45,527 bases of DNA from Ruminococcaceae bacterium YRB3002 (GTDB lineage Bacteria; Bacillota; Clostridia; Saccharofermentanales; Saccharofermentanaceae). Made by a program: the position numbers and the translations under genes. Location of the stretch: positions 1 through 45,527 of the forward strand of contig FMTG01000019.1 in NCBI GenBank assembly GCA_900099715.1. Direction: 5' to 3'. Each line of letters opens with the position of its first letter. Within the stretch, counting starts at the first letter, position 1. Positions 24,715 to 32,795 of the stretch are shown piece after piece. Under the pieces are notes generated by a model. The model saw nothing but the letters and a program-made list of their open reading frames with translations, made no database searches and was not told where the DNA came from.

Positions 24715-25446
24715 ATGATCAAAGCTGAAGGATTGACGCTGGTTTACGGAAGCGGGACGGTGGCCGCCAGGGACGTTTCTTTCGAGATAGGGAAGGGCGA
24801 GATCGCGGGGTTTGCGGGGCCCAACGGTGCCGGCAAGACGTCGGTGATCAAGATGCTGACGGGGATCATGAAGCCGACAGAGGGACGCGCGGAGATCGCG
24901 GGATACGACATCGTGACTGATGCGATGGAGGCCAAGCGCAGATTCGCGTATATCTCGGACAACCCTGACATCCTTGTGCAGCTGACCGGGGCGGAATATA
25001 TCGATTTTATCGCGGACATTTACGGGGTGGACAAGGCCACCAGACAGGAGCGTGCCGGGGCGATGGCCAAGAGGTTCGGGATCGGGGACAAGCTGAATAC
25101 TTCCATGCGCGAATACTCCCACGGCATGCGCCAGAAACTGATGATAATCGCTGCGCTGGTGCACGAACCCGAGGTGTGGATCCTGGACGAACCGATGACG
25201 GGCCTCGATCCCGCAGCGGCTTACGAGCTTAAGCTGATGATGAAGGAACATGCGGCCCGCGGCAACTCGGTGCTGTTCTCCACCCACGTGCTGGAGGTGG
25301 CGGAGAAACTGTGCGACCGCATACTGATAATCGACAGGGGATCACTGGTCTATAACGGAACTGTTGACGGGATCCTCGAGGAGAACGAAGGACTGGATCT
25401 GGAGCAGATCTTCGTTAAGATGACATCGGGAGATTTGCGCGAATGA
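24715..25446 (+). CDS. ABC transporter ATP-binding protein
   Basis: A 243-residue nucleotide-binding subunit of a two-gene exporter. Walker A GPNGAGKTS is at about 38-46, the signature YSHGMRQK follows near 130, Walker B VWILDEPMTGLD after it, and the switch His in STHVLEV. The YSHGMRQ signature is common in ABC-2 exporters for drugs, peptides or lipids. AAGGAGC precedes the ATG. Its stop overlaps the start of the permease gene by ATGA. The substrate is not evident. Confidence 0.93.
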   Translation: MIKAEGLTLVYGSGTVAARDVSFEIGKGEIAGFAGPNGAGKTSVIKMLTGIMKPTEGRAEIAGYDIVTDAMEAKRRFAYISDNPDILVQLTGAEYIDFIADIYGVDKATRQERAGAMAKRFGIGDKLNTSMREYSHGMRQKLMIIAALVHEPEVWILDEPMTGLDPAAAYELKLMMKEHAARGNSVLFSTHVLEVAEKLCDRILIIDRGSLVYNGTVDGILEENEGLDLEQIFVKMTSGDLRE

Positions 25447-27131
25447 GGAGTTTCAGAGCGCTGTACAGGGCTTCCGGAGCGGGCTTCGAGATGCCGAAGC
25501 CGGACTCTCCCAAAAAGGCGAAGGCGTATGCCACCTTCGGCCTCGTGGCGTTTCTGCTGATACTCGTGCCATCCACCATCGGGGTGGGGTATATCGTTTA
25601 TATGCTGTCGAACCTGCTGCTGTACTTTGGCGAACGGAGTTATGCGCTGGTGTCGCTGATGCATATTATCAGTGCTTTTACGATGATCTTTCTTATGCCG
25701 GTCATGTTCAACGTGCTGTTCTTCTCGGACGACCTGCATTTTATAAGGACGCTGCCGGTGACGCCGGTCAAGCTCTATCAGGCAAGATTCTGGCACACTT
25801 TCAGGACAGAGAGTTTTATGACCGTCGGCGTGTTGCTGTCCATGTTCATTGGGTGGTTTGTGGCGCTTTGGGAGAATCTTGGTGCTTCGGAAGCGTTAAG
25901 TCCCGTTACATTTGTGTCTGCCGCGGCGGCGCTCATCCTGGTGCCGGCGCTCCCGGTAATCTACTGTTCGATCCTGGCGTCGCTTCTCATGCTGGTGCTC
26001 CGCAAGGCCCGCCGCACCACTGTCTTCTACCACGCATCGACTGTGATGTTCGTTCTGTTTGCATTTGTATTTCTTCTGTCCTTCAGGGGGCAGGGCGGCG
26101 CCAACGTGGATAACTATATCGACACTCTGGTAAAAGGGACAAACAGTTTCAATGACGTCTGCGACGTTCTGTTCTTCACCACGCCGCTGGTCGTAAAGGG
26201 TATGGCGCAGCACGATATACTGAGCCTTCTCGGGGCTTTGGGCTATACCGTGGCGGCATATCTCCTCATGGTGGGACTTGCCCGCTTCACATATAATGAC
26301 GGGCTGTATGTATCCGCACGTCTGGCCCGTGGCAAGCGCGCGGCCCGCCAGGGAAAGGGCGTTGCTGACATTTATGCACCCAAGGTCAGAAGCCTCAACA
26401 TGACACTTCTCGCCAAGGAACTGCGCACCCTTGCCAGGTCCATGACCTACAGGACCAACTGCGTTTACGTGAATCTCATGTGGCCTGTCGCCACCGTGAT
26501 CTTTCTCGTCTGGTCCAGGCGCAACGTAAACATACTGAGGTTCATGTCCCTCTACCGTGGCGGCCAGCCCCAGGCCCGTGTGATCGTGCTCATAGTGGTG
26601 GTGGCACTGGCTTTCGTGGCGTCCGGGCTGAATTCCATTGCATCCACGTCCTTCACCCGCGAAGGCGCGCACATCGACATCATCAAGTACCTGCCCGTCC
26701 CGTATACCCGCGTCATCCTCGCGAAAACCTCCGCCGCCCTCATCCTGACCTACATCCCCGTGGCCACAGGCATTGCCGCCGCGTCGGTAATCCTGGGTTC
26801 CGGCCTTCTCCTCACGCTTATGTATCTCGCGCTGGCGTTCCTGAGCGTTCTTACGGGCATTCTCATCGGCGTCACCATGGACTCCGTATCGCCCTACGTC
26901 ATCTGGTCCGACGAAGCCGCCAGCCTTCGCGGCAACATGAATACATTCTTCAACCTCGCCGCCCAGCTCCTGGTGGCAGCCGCCGTCTGCGGCGGAGTGT
27001 ACTTAATATACATATTGCTGGGCAGGACCATCTGGTGTGATCTTGCCGCAGCCATTATGCTCGTTCTTCTGTGTGCCACCGGGCTGTTCATCCTGGTGCC
27101 CGCGGTCAGGCGCAATATGGAGAAGTTCTGA
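25443..27131 (+). CDS. ABC exporter permease
   Basis: A 562-residue membrane protein with about twelve hydrophobic segments, including helices at about 31-60, 69-95 and a C-terminal group from about 440. The segment FFSDDLHFIRTLPVTPVKLYQARF is characteristic of large clostridial ABC exporter permeases that pair with a single ATPase. It starts in the ATGA overlap with the ATPase gene. The transcription unit converges on the VWA gene at 27152 with only 20 nt between stops. Confidence 0.88.
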   Translation: MRSFRALYRASGAGFEMPKPDSPKKAKAYATFGLVAFLLILVPSTIGVGYIVYMLSNLLLYFGERSYALVSLMHIISAFTMIFLMPVMFNVLFFSDDLHFIRTLPVTPVKLYQARFWHTFRTESFMTVGVLLSMFIGWFVALWENLGASEALSPVTFVSAAAALILVPALPVIYCSILASLLMLVLRKARRTTVFYHASTVMFVLFAFVFLLSFRGQGGANVDNYIDTLVKGTNSFNDVCDVLFFTTPLVVKGMAQHDILSLLGALGYTVAAYLLMVGLARFTYNDGLYVSARLARGKRAARQGKGVADIYAPKVRSLNMTLLAKELRTLARSMTYRTNCVYVNLMWPVATVIFLVWSRRNVNILRFMSLYRGGQPQARVIVLIVVVALAFVASGLNSIASTSFTREGAHIDIIKYLPVPYTRVILAKTSAALILTYIPVATGIAAASVILGSGLLLTLMYLALAFLSVLTGILIGVTMDSVSPYVIWSDEAASLRGNMNTFFNLAAQLLVAAAVCGGVYLIYILLGRTIWCDLAAAIMLVLLCATGLFILVPAVRRNMEKF

Positions 27132-27151
27132 AAGTTTCCTGTGCCCGGGGC

Positions 27152-27805
27152 TCAGTTCCCGCGGCTTTGGTAATCCTCCTCGATCTTCTGCTTCCACTTG
27201 CGGCTAAGCTTCTTGTTCTGCCTCACCGTCGATACCGCCTCACACATCGCCCCGAAATTAGCAGCATGACCCGCCGCATCGCTCACGAACTGTGCCGCGC
27301 ATTCCTCGTTGATCCCGATGTGTGCCGCCGTCTCAACCGCGTCGATGTTGGCTGCCAGGAACAGGAACTCCCAGCCCTCTTCCTTCTTCTGCGCGATCAG
27401 CTGCTTCACCTTATCCGACGTGAACTCGCGGCTCGCGTTCTCCATTCCGTCCGTCGTGATTATGAACATCGTGTGCGCCGGCACATCCTCTTTTCTGGCA
27501 TATTTGTGGATGTTTGAGATATGCCTGACCGCCCCGCCGATCGCATCCAGCAGCGCCGTACACCCGCGCGGCGTGTAATCCTTCTCCGTCATCTCCGGCA
27601 CATCCGCGATCGGCAGCCTGTCATGTATCACCTCGCTCACATTATCGAAAAGCACAGTCGACACAAACATCACCCCATCCTCTGCCTTCTGCTTCCGAAG
27701 CATCGAGTTGAACCCGCCGATTGTGTCCGACTCCAGCCCTGCCATCGATCCGCTCCTGTCCAGAATGAATACCAGTTCAGTGATGTTGTTGGTTGCGTTT
27801 GTCAT
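27152..27805 (-). CDS. VWA domain protein with intact MIDAS
   Basis: A 217-residue, cytoplasmic-looking von Willebrand A domain protein with no signal peptide. The metal site is complete: DRSGS at 16-20, Thr in PRGCTALLDAIG, and Asp in TTDGMEN. The C-terminal end is basic (RQNKKLSRKWKQK). The start ATG at 27805 follows GGGAGGATAAGACA; the frame is open about 100 codons upstream, but that stretch crosses a palindromic repeat and is not coding. VWA domains bind protein partners through a Mg2+; the partner is unknown. The neighbours do not identify its pathway. Confidence 0.87.
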   Translation of the reverse strand: MTNATNNITELVFILDRSGSMAGLESDTIGGFNSMLRKQKAEDGVMFVSTVLFDNVSEVIHDRLPIADVPEMTEKDYTPRGCTALLDAIGGAVRHISNIHKYARKEDVPAHTMFIITTDGMENASREFTSDKVKQLIAQKKEEGWEFLFLAANIDAVETAAHIGINEECAAQFVSDAAGHAANFGAMCEAVSTVRQNKKLSRKWKQKIEEDYQSRGN

Positions 27806-27937
27806 TGTCTTATCCTCCCTTAGTCTGTTTTTGTGGTTTGTTTTGTTTTTGTTTTTGCTTGATTGCTCAGCTCCGGTTGCTGTAGCTTTATTGTAGATGA
27901 GTCGGGGGAGGGTGTGGTCGCATGGAAAGCGACATCT

Positions 27938-28022
27938 GCTCGAACGCACGAATTCGTGATGCTTCGAACAGGTGCTCGCCCTTCGGGCTGTGCAACTCGC
28001 ATCACGAATTGTGCGTTCGAGC
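27938..28022. repeat. Long near-perfect palindrome with 24-bp arms
   Basis: GCTCGAACGCAC and AATTCGTGATGC on the left (27938-27962) are matched inverted at 27999-28022, with one extra G on the left arm. The 36-nt interior contains CGCCCTTCGGGC. It can form a very stable hairpin or cruciform. It begins the gene-free island 27806-28945, which holds only repeats. Confidence 0.85.
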
Positions 28023-28090
28023 TTCGGGCGGAACTTGTGGCGCAAAACACGCGTTCTCGCTTCGGGAGTTACATGGTGACAGTTCTCGAC

Positions 28091-28123
28091 ATGTGAAATG
28101 GGGACGGTTCTCAAGTGTCACAT
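28091..28123 (+). repeat. REP-like palindrome
   Basis: ATGTGA (28091-28096) and TCACAT (28118-28123) flank AATGGGGACGGTTCTCAAG, the full core of the REP-like family. Confidence 0.85.
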
Positions 28124-28145
28124 AAGGCATTCAGTTGACTGATCA

Positions 28146-28263
28146 AAATTCCATTATTTTTGTTTGAAATGACCTTAAAGTGGAACGATTGATGGAATTT
28201 TGTTAATAATTCCACTTTTTTCATTTGAAAGCGTCTTTTAATGGAACGGATGGTGGAATTTTA
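28146..28263 (+). repeat. TGGAA/TTCCA word element (family B)
   Basis: A 118-nt element with six words: TTCCA, TGGAAC, TGGAAT, TTCCA, TGGAAC, TGGAAT, and two TTTGAAA spacers. It aligns without gaps to the GGGTA element at 42266-42383, with every word replaced in concert. Confidence 0.85.
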
Positions 28264-28265
28264 AT

Positions 28266-28335
28266 TACAGGAGACCTGTCCCCCTGTCACATGTAACACA
28301 TGGTAAAAAGCAGAACCGTCCCCATTTCACATTTT
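28266..28335 (-). repeat. Compound REP-like palindromes
   Basis: GACCTGTCCCCCTGTCACATG is followed by CAGAACCGTCCCCATTTCACA. These are two REP-like cores of the same family, the second on the minus strand. Confidence 0.75.
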
Positions 28336-28356
28336 CCCCATTAACCCCCGAAGCGA

Positions 28357-28441
28357 GGAAGAACAATTTGTGCTATGAGATAACAGTTCCGCAGGCGTTT
28401 ACGCCGAGGACCTGTCCGAAATAGCACAAATTCGTTCTTCC
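28357..28441. repeat. Long palindrome with 20-bp arms
   Basis: GGAAGAAC..TTTGTGCTAT (28357-28376) pairs with ATAGCACAAA..GTTCTTCC (28421-28441). The interior can extend the stem (CAG, TCC, GGCG around the loop TTTA). A fragment of its right arm (GTTCTTCCGAG) recurs near 4944. Confidence 0.8.
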
Positions 28442-28505
28442 GAGCCCCTTCAGAATGAAGTGTCACATTTCTTGCGGAGCTGATTACCTTGGTATGATAT
28501 TTACT

Positions 28506-28632
28506 GAAATCCCGACTGAATGCCCGACCTGTAGTCGGGATTTCAGTCGGATTTTTACCTGAAACAGAGCATTCTCCGACTCATATCCCGACTCATATCC
28601 CGACTCATAGTCGGGGTTATAGTCGGGATTTA
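28506..28632 (+). repeat. CCCGACT/AGTCGGG word element
   Basis: About nine copies of CCCGACT or AGTCGGG (some lacking one base) are arranged as inverted groups over 127 nt, with a central GAAACAG spacer. The plan resembles the GGGTA and TGGAA elements, but the copy number differs. Confidence 0.8.
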
Positions 28633-28679
28633 TCTTCTGATTTCCAGATGTGAAACTACTATGATGGCTAGAATGGAAA

Positions 28680-28900
28680 TGTATGTCAAAAGTCGATTTT
28701 TAGAAGTTTGACATACAAAATCACATGAAAATGTATGTCAAAGTTGCATTTTCGAGAGTTTGACATACAAAATCTCAATATCTGTATGTCAAATTTCATT
28801 TTTTAAGGTTTTGACATACAAAGTAGACCATTTTTGTATGTCAAATATCGATTTTTAGAACTTTGACATACAACAGCAGATTCGGCAGGGAAATGCGAAG
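28680..28900 (+). repeat. Four-hairpin TTTGACATAC element (family T), copy 2
   Basis: Near-identical copy of 4706-4926 in the same orientation. It is followed by a family D fragment and then, at 28946, the stop of the macro-domain gene. Confidence 0.9.
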
Positions 28901-28938
28901 CGACGAGGACTGAAGCGAGCAAGTGGTCGCGAGCCCCC
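28893..28938 (-). repeat. Dispersed repeat family D, inverted partial copy
   Basis: The reverse complement of GCTCGCTTCAGTCCTCGTCG and its flanks, matching 4609-4650 and 31743-31785. Confidence 0.8.
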
Positions 28939-28945
28939 GAGCCCC

Positions 28946-30070
28946 TTATGCCAACAGTGGCTGATCGAACGCGAACAGAGCTTCGTTTATCTCGAAGACA
29001 TCGTAGTTGCCGCGTTCGATAAAGTACTCGATTATCAGGTCGAATTTGCTGGAGTGTGAGAGGGCGAAGCCTGCCTTGGAGAGGAGCTCGCGAGTCTCGG
29101 GGAGAGGAAGGCGCAGGGCGATCGCGAAGGATATGACCGTTGGCTTGCTGGGCTTGTAGAAGCGGTCGGAACGGATCTTGGAGAACAGTTTGCGGTCGAT
29201 GTTGGCCTTCTTATAGCATTCGGCATCGGTCATGCCGGATTCATCGATCTTGCGGAGGAGCATCTGGGAGAAGCTTTCGTCGAGCATCTTCATGTGGTCG
29301 TCCAGTGATTCGTCAGTGGGTAATGCGCACTCGTCGCATAACGCGTCACATAATTCAATAGCTTCTTTAGATTCCGCAACGGTAGATGCAGCGACCGCAG
29401 CGGTGGGCTCTGAGGTCTTGCGGTCTTTGTGGACTGTGGTTTTCGCGCGGGGGAAGGCGCCGGATATGCCGAAGGACTGCATGGCGCCGAACATGGCGTT
29501 CTGGCGGGATGCGCGCTCGAGCAGACTGTCGATGTGGGCGTCGGCGTAGTTATCGTCTATGTATGCGCTGATGCCGGCGAACAGCTGTCCGCCGATGTCG
29601 TAGGAGGCGCGGTCGAAGACGACGATGTAGGCTGTGAGGTCGTGGTCTTCAAGCAGGAACGCGCCGATCTCTTCGACGGCGATGCGCAGCGCCTGGTCCT
29701 TGGGGTAGCCGTAGATGCCGGACGAGATCAGCGGAAAAGCCACTGACTCCAGCGCGTGCTCCCAGGCGATCTCAAGGGAACGGCGGTAGCAGGAACGCAA
29801 AGCACGTTCTTCGCCGAGACCTCCGCCCTGCCAGACGGGGCCGACAGTGTGGATAACGTATCGCGCAGGGAGGTCGTAACCGCCCGTGATAACTGCGTCG
29901 CCGGTGGCGCAGCCGCCAAGACCGCGGCACTCTTCGAGGAGCTTAGGGCCGGCAGCGCGGTGAATGGCGCCGTCAACTCCGCCCCCGCCGAGGAGGCTCG
30001 AATTTGCGGCGTTTACGATGGCGTCAACGGCCATCGTCGTTATGTCGTTGCGTACGATCAGGAGCGGCAT
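28946..30070 (-). CDS. Macro domain protein with C-terminal HTH-like domain
   Basis: A 374-residue protein. The macro domain (about 1-175) starts with [32 protein letters not shown] and contains SSGIYGYP. In this family (YmdB-like) it binds ADP-ribose and may remove ADP-ribosyl or O-acetyl groups. After a low-complexity linker (about 190-260) comes a helical domain (about 265-374) with [17 protein letters not shown], like an XRE-type helix-turn-helix. The start overlaps the lipoprotein stop as TAATG with no ribosome site of its own, so translation is coupled. I infer a regulator or enzyme that senses ADP-ribose; the exact role is unknown. Confidence 0.88.
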   Translation of the reverse strand: MPLLIVRNDITTMAVDAIVNAANSSLLGGGGVDGAIHRAAGPKLLEECRGLGGCATGDAVITGGYDLPARYVIHTVGPVWQGGGLGEERALRSCYRRSLEIAWEHALESVAFPLISSGIYGYPKDQALRIAVEEIGAFLLEDHDLTAYIVVFDRASYDIGGQLFAGISAYIDDNYADAHIDSLLERASRQNAMFGAMQSFGISGAFPRAKTTVHKDRKTSEPTAAVAASTVAESKEAIELCDALCDECALPTDESLDDHMKMLDESFSQMLLRKIDESGMTDAECYKKANIDRKLFSKIRSDRFYKPSKPTVISFAIALRLPLPETRELLSKAGFALSHSSKFDLIIEYFIERGNYDVFEINEALFAFDQPLLA

Positions 30071-30717
30071 TATGTATCAGTTACGGAGTGGACTCCGAAC
30101 GCCTCGCAGATGGCATCAATGTTCTTGATTATCTTTTTGTCCTTATTGCCGTAGCCGATGAGCAGCAGCACCGTCTTGCCGTCGCGGTACACGCCCACGG
30201 CCGCGCGGTGGTCGCCGTCCTCGATATTCATTACTGAGTAGTTGATGCCGTCATCGGTGCCGTCGTCGTTGTTGGCAGGAACTCCGGGATTCGGCTGGAT
30301 GCCGTCATGCACCTCATCGAAATAATCCTCAGCGTCATCCTCGTCCTCAAACACCATCGAGAAAGCATATATCGCAGTCGTCTTCTCGTCAGTCTTCTTA
30401 ACCTTCATAAAGAGCGCTGCCTCGGTGATGTCTCTGCTGTAGTAGTTCTTCAGCACCGGGATGACGGTGAGATCCTCGGTGTCCAGTACACTCTTGATAT
30501 CCTTGTCGAGAAGGGAGATGCAGACGCCGTTCTTAAAATCTTTATCTTTCAGTTCCCTGAAGGCATGTGCGCTGTCGACCGGCTCGTAGCCCTCGCCTCT
30601 GGCGTAGTTTATGAGTTTCAACGGCCCGAACTTGCCTCCCAGAAGGGAGCAGGATGCCACGGACATGAGCATGACACCGGCGAGCGCGAGCGATGTGATC
30701 TTTGTAAAAGTTTTCAT
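30070..30717 (-). CDS. Lipoprotein of unknown function
   Basis: A 215-residue predicted lipoprotein. The signal peptide ends SVASC with the lipidated Cys at about 23. The mature part is acidic and ends in [33 protein letters not shown]. The broken gene at 24213-24615 is a paralog. GGCAGGG lies before the ATG. It is followed directly by the macro-domain gene (TAATG overlap), an odd pairing of an exported and a cytoplasmic protein. The function is not recognised. Confidence 0.82.
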   Translation of the reverse strand: MKTFTKITSLALAGVMLMSVASCSLLGGKFGPLKLINYARGEGYEPVDSAHAFRELKDKDFKNGVCISLLDKDIKSVLDTEDLTVIPVLKNYYSRDITEAALFMKVKKTDEKTTAIYAFSMVFEDEDDAEDYFDEVHDGIQPNPGVPANNDDGTDDGINYSVMNIEDGDHRAAVGVYRDGKTVLLLIGYGNKDKKIIKNIDAICEAFGVHSVTDT

Positions 30718-30744
30718 AGTAACCCTGCCTTTTTGCTGTTCCTG

Positions 30745-30773
30745 TGGAATTAACTCTGCAAATTCATTATAAT
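30745..30773. promoter_or_regulatory. Overlapping divergent promoters between lipoprotein operon and cysK
   Basis: ATTATAAT is palindromic here: TATAAT reads at 30768-30773 on plus (toward cysK) and at 30771-30766 on minus (toward the lipoprotein). The -35 boxes are weak on both sides (TGGAAT at 30745-30750 on plus). Both promoters cannot be melted at once. Confidence 0.6.
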
Positions 30774-30810
30774 ACTTTGGCTTACTAAAATCACTAAACG
30801 GGGATTAATC

Positions 30811-31743
30811 ATGATCTGCAACAATATACTGGACGCAATAGGACACACACCGCTCGTACGCCTGAACCGCATGGCCGAACCCGGCTCCGCCGAGGTGCTG
30901 GTCAAGTTCGAGGCCACCAACATCGGCGGTTCCATCAAGACGCGCACCGCCCTCAACATGATCGAGGCGGCCGAGGCGGAAGGCCTCATCGGACCTGACT
31001 CCATCATCGTCGAGCCCACCTCCGGCAACCAGGGCATCGGACTCGCCCTCGTAGGCGCCGTTAAGGGCTACCGCACCATAATCGTCATGCCAGACTCCGT
31101 CAGCGAGGAGCGCACCAAACTCGTCCGCCACTACGGCGCCGAAGTCAAGCTCATCCACGATTACGGCGACATCGGCAAGTGTATCGACGAATGCCTCAAA
31201 TGCGCCCTCAGCATGCGCGACCGCAACCCCAAAGTCTTCGTCCCCCAGCAATTCGCGAACATCAACAACGTCCTCGCCCACAAGAAAGCCACCGTCGTCG
31301 AGATCCTCGACGACCTTGACGGCAAGCCCGTCCACGGCTTCTGCTCCGGCATCGGCACCGGCGGCACCCTCACCGGCATCGGCGAAGTCCTCCGCGAGCA
31401 CTTTCCCGACCTCGAGATCTGGGCCGTCGAACCCGAGAACGCAGCCATCCTGGCCGGCGGCACCATCGGCACCCACCTCCAGATGGGCATCGGCGACGGC
31501 ATCATCCCCGAGATCTTCAACCGCGACATCTACGACTCCATCTGCGTCGTCTCCGACCGCGAAGCCATATCCACCTCGAAAAGGCTTGCCAAAGAAGAAG
31601 GCCTCATGTGCGGCATCTCATCCGGCACCAACGTGGCAGCGGCACTCCAGCTGGCCCGCAAGCTCGGTGAAGGAAAGACCGTAGTTACTGTGCTTCCGGA
31701 TACCGCTGAGAGGTATTTCTCGACGCCGTTGTTTGGGGAATAG
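30811..31743 (+). CDS. cysK: Cysteine synthase family PLP enzyme (CysK-like)
   Basis: A 310-residue fold-type II PLP enzyme. In this family O-acetylserine plus sulfide gives cysteine. The Schiff-base Lys is Lys43 in GGSIKTR, the substrate loop is TSGNQG (70-75) and the phosphate loop GIGTGGTLTG. Two positions differ from common CysK: KTR for KDR after the lysine, and TSGNQG for TSGNTG. From about 31060 nearly every codon ends in C and Arg is CGC, unlike the AGA/AGG-rich ribosomal operon, so recent transfer is possible. GGGG stands before the ATG. Confidence 0.88.
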   Translation: MICNNILDAIGHTPLVRLNRMAEPGSAEVLVKFEATNIGGSIKTRTALNMIEAAEAEGLIGPDSIIVEPTSGNQGIGLALVGAVKGYRTIIVMPDSVSEERTKLVRHYGAEVKLIHDYGDIGKCIDECLKCALSMRDRNPKVFVPQQFANINNVLAHKKATVVEILDDLDGKPVHGFCSGIGTGGTLTGIGEVLREHFPDLEIWAVEPENAAILAGGTIGTHLQMGIGDGIIPEIFNRDIYDSICVVSDREAISTSKRLAKEEGLMCGISSGTNVAAALQLARKLGEGKTVVTVLPDTAERYFSTPLFGE

Positions 31744-31826
31744 GGCTCGCAACCGCTTGCTCGCTTCAGTCCTCGTCGCTTCGCTCCTGCGGTAAGTCCG
31801 CTCGCAAGGGTCGCTCGCCCTTCGGG
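31743..31826 (+). repeat. Dispersed GC-rich repeat (family D), copy 2
   Basis: Matches 4609-4694 through GCTTCAGTCCTCGTCGCTTC and GCGGTAAGTCCGCTCGCAAG. It starts at the cysK stop codon. Confidence 0.85.
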
Positions 31827-31846
31827 AATGATGGCGGCACTGCCGG

Positions 31847-31964
31847 GATTCCCTCTTTTCGCTTTGAAACGTTGTTTTGAGGGTACGACTAAGGGTATTT
31901 TATTAGAAATACCCCGTTTTTGCGTTCAAATGGCTGTTTGAGGGTACGGAAGAGGGTATATTTT
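31847..31964 (+). repeat. GGGTA/TACCC word element (family A), copy 1
   Basis: A 118-nt element with TTCCC, GGGTAC, GGGTAT, TACCCC, GGGTAC and GGGTAT words and GTTTGAAA-like spacers. It is about 90% identical to the inverted copy at 32921-33037, with the gene 31973-32755 between them. It ends eight bases before that gene's stop. Confidence 0.9.
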
Positions 31965-31972
31965 GCCAACCC

Positions 31973-32755
31973 CTACACCAAGCTATCCGGAAAAACGATA
32001 TCTCCCAGATTCGCCGTGATCGCACTGTCGATCAGCGCCTCGAGGTGTTTGTCATCGAACGCATACGGATTATCCAGCTCATAGAATATGATGTCCTTGC
32101 CAACCTGGAGATCGTGGCGGATATAGTTACGGCGGCGCCAGAACGTCTTATTCGAATATGGTTCCCTGTCAATCGCGCCATCGATCTCGATGCCGACGCA
32201 CTTGTCCTGTTCGGGTAAGTGAAACAGGATATCGGGATAGAGTGCGCTATATTCATCATCGTCGTCGGCAGCGACCTTGACTTCAACCTTGTAATCGATG
32301 CCCTTGCTGTCCAGTATAAGGCAGCCGGCCAGCTCGTTCTTCGAGCGCAGGATCATGTCCTTGTGTTTGATGGGATTCTTGATTGGCCGGTCATTGGAAT
32401 TCGGCACGGCCCGCTCGTAAAACCGGCTGTCGAATAAGCTCACACGGGTCTTCGTCAAAGGATACGGAACCGACCGCGGCGCCATCCGGTACATCAGATT
32501 CCACTGTTCTTCGAGCGTAGCGAGTTCGCCGGATAATTCGATATACTCTTTGATCTTTGGAGCATATTTCTTGCCCTGTGGGGAGTCAACATAGTAACGC
32601 TTCCTGTTTTTGTATGTGATCGTGGAATCAAACGGATCATATGTAATACTCACAACTTGCCGACCACGATAAGTCCCAAGATTTCCGTGGGGGATCTTCG
32701 TCAGGCGCTCTCTTATGAAGCTCATTCTCAACTCTAATTGACGGTAATCATACAT
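31973..32755 (-). CDS. PD-(D/E)XK-like nuclease family protein, paralog 2
   Basis: A 260-residue soluble protein, paralog of 19936-20751. Core motifs are RSKNE (Glu141), LYPD (Asp175) and CVGIEIDGA (Glu190), the order of a PD-(D/E)XK or VSR-like nuclease, with Glu-x-Asp in place of Glu-x-Lys. I place the start at ATG 32755 because it aligns with paralog 1 from residue 1 (MYDYR against MIDYR); an upstream frame extension to 32914 has no such match. TATAAT ends six bases before this ATG and there is no ribosome site, so the mRNA is predicted leaderless. The gene lies between inverted family A elements. Confidence 0.8.
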   Translation of the reverse strand: MYDYRQLELRMSFIRERLTKIPHGNLGTYRGRQVVSITYDPFDSTITYKNRKRYYVDSPQGKKYAPKIKEYIELSGELATLEEQWNLMYRMAPRSVPYPLTKTRVSLFDSRFYERAVPNSNDRPIKNPIKHKDMILRSKNELAGCLILDSKGIDYKVEVKVAADDDDEYSALYPDILFHLPEQDKCVGIEIDGAIDREPYSNKTFWRRRNYIRHDLQVGKDIIFYELDNPYAFDDKHLEALIDSAITANLGDIVFPDSLV

Positions 32756-32761
32756 ACAGAA

Positions 32762-32767
32762 ATTATA
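32762..32767 (-). promoter_or_regulatory. Leaderless promoter -10 (TATAAT) of PD-(D/E)XK-like paralog 2
   Basis: GTATAAT, TTCTGT, ATG on the minus strand: the same six-base distance as paralog 1. TTGACC lies 20 nt upstream of TATAAT, where paralog 1 has TCGACA. Confidence 0.6.
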
Positions 32768-32795
32768 CTTCCGGGCACCTCGAAAGTGGTCAACA

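Noticed and set aside
27806-28114. N-terminal extension of the VWA protein by about 100 codons
   Set aside because: It is encoded across the palindrome at 27938-28022, is basic and Cys/His-rich, and a strong ribosome site stands before ATG 27805.
30805-31476. A 223-codon frame antisense to cysK
   Set aside because: It arises from the strong C-ending codon use of cysK; the product is Gly/Ala/Asp/Val-rich without domain features.
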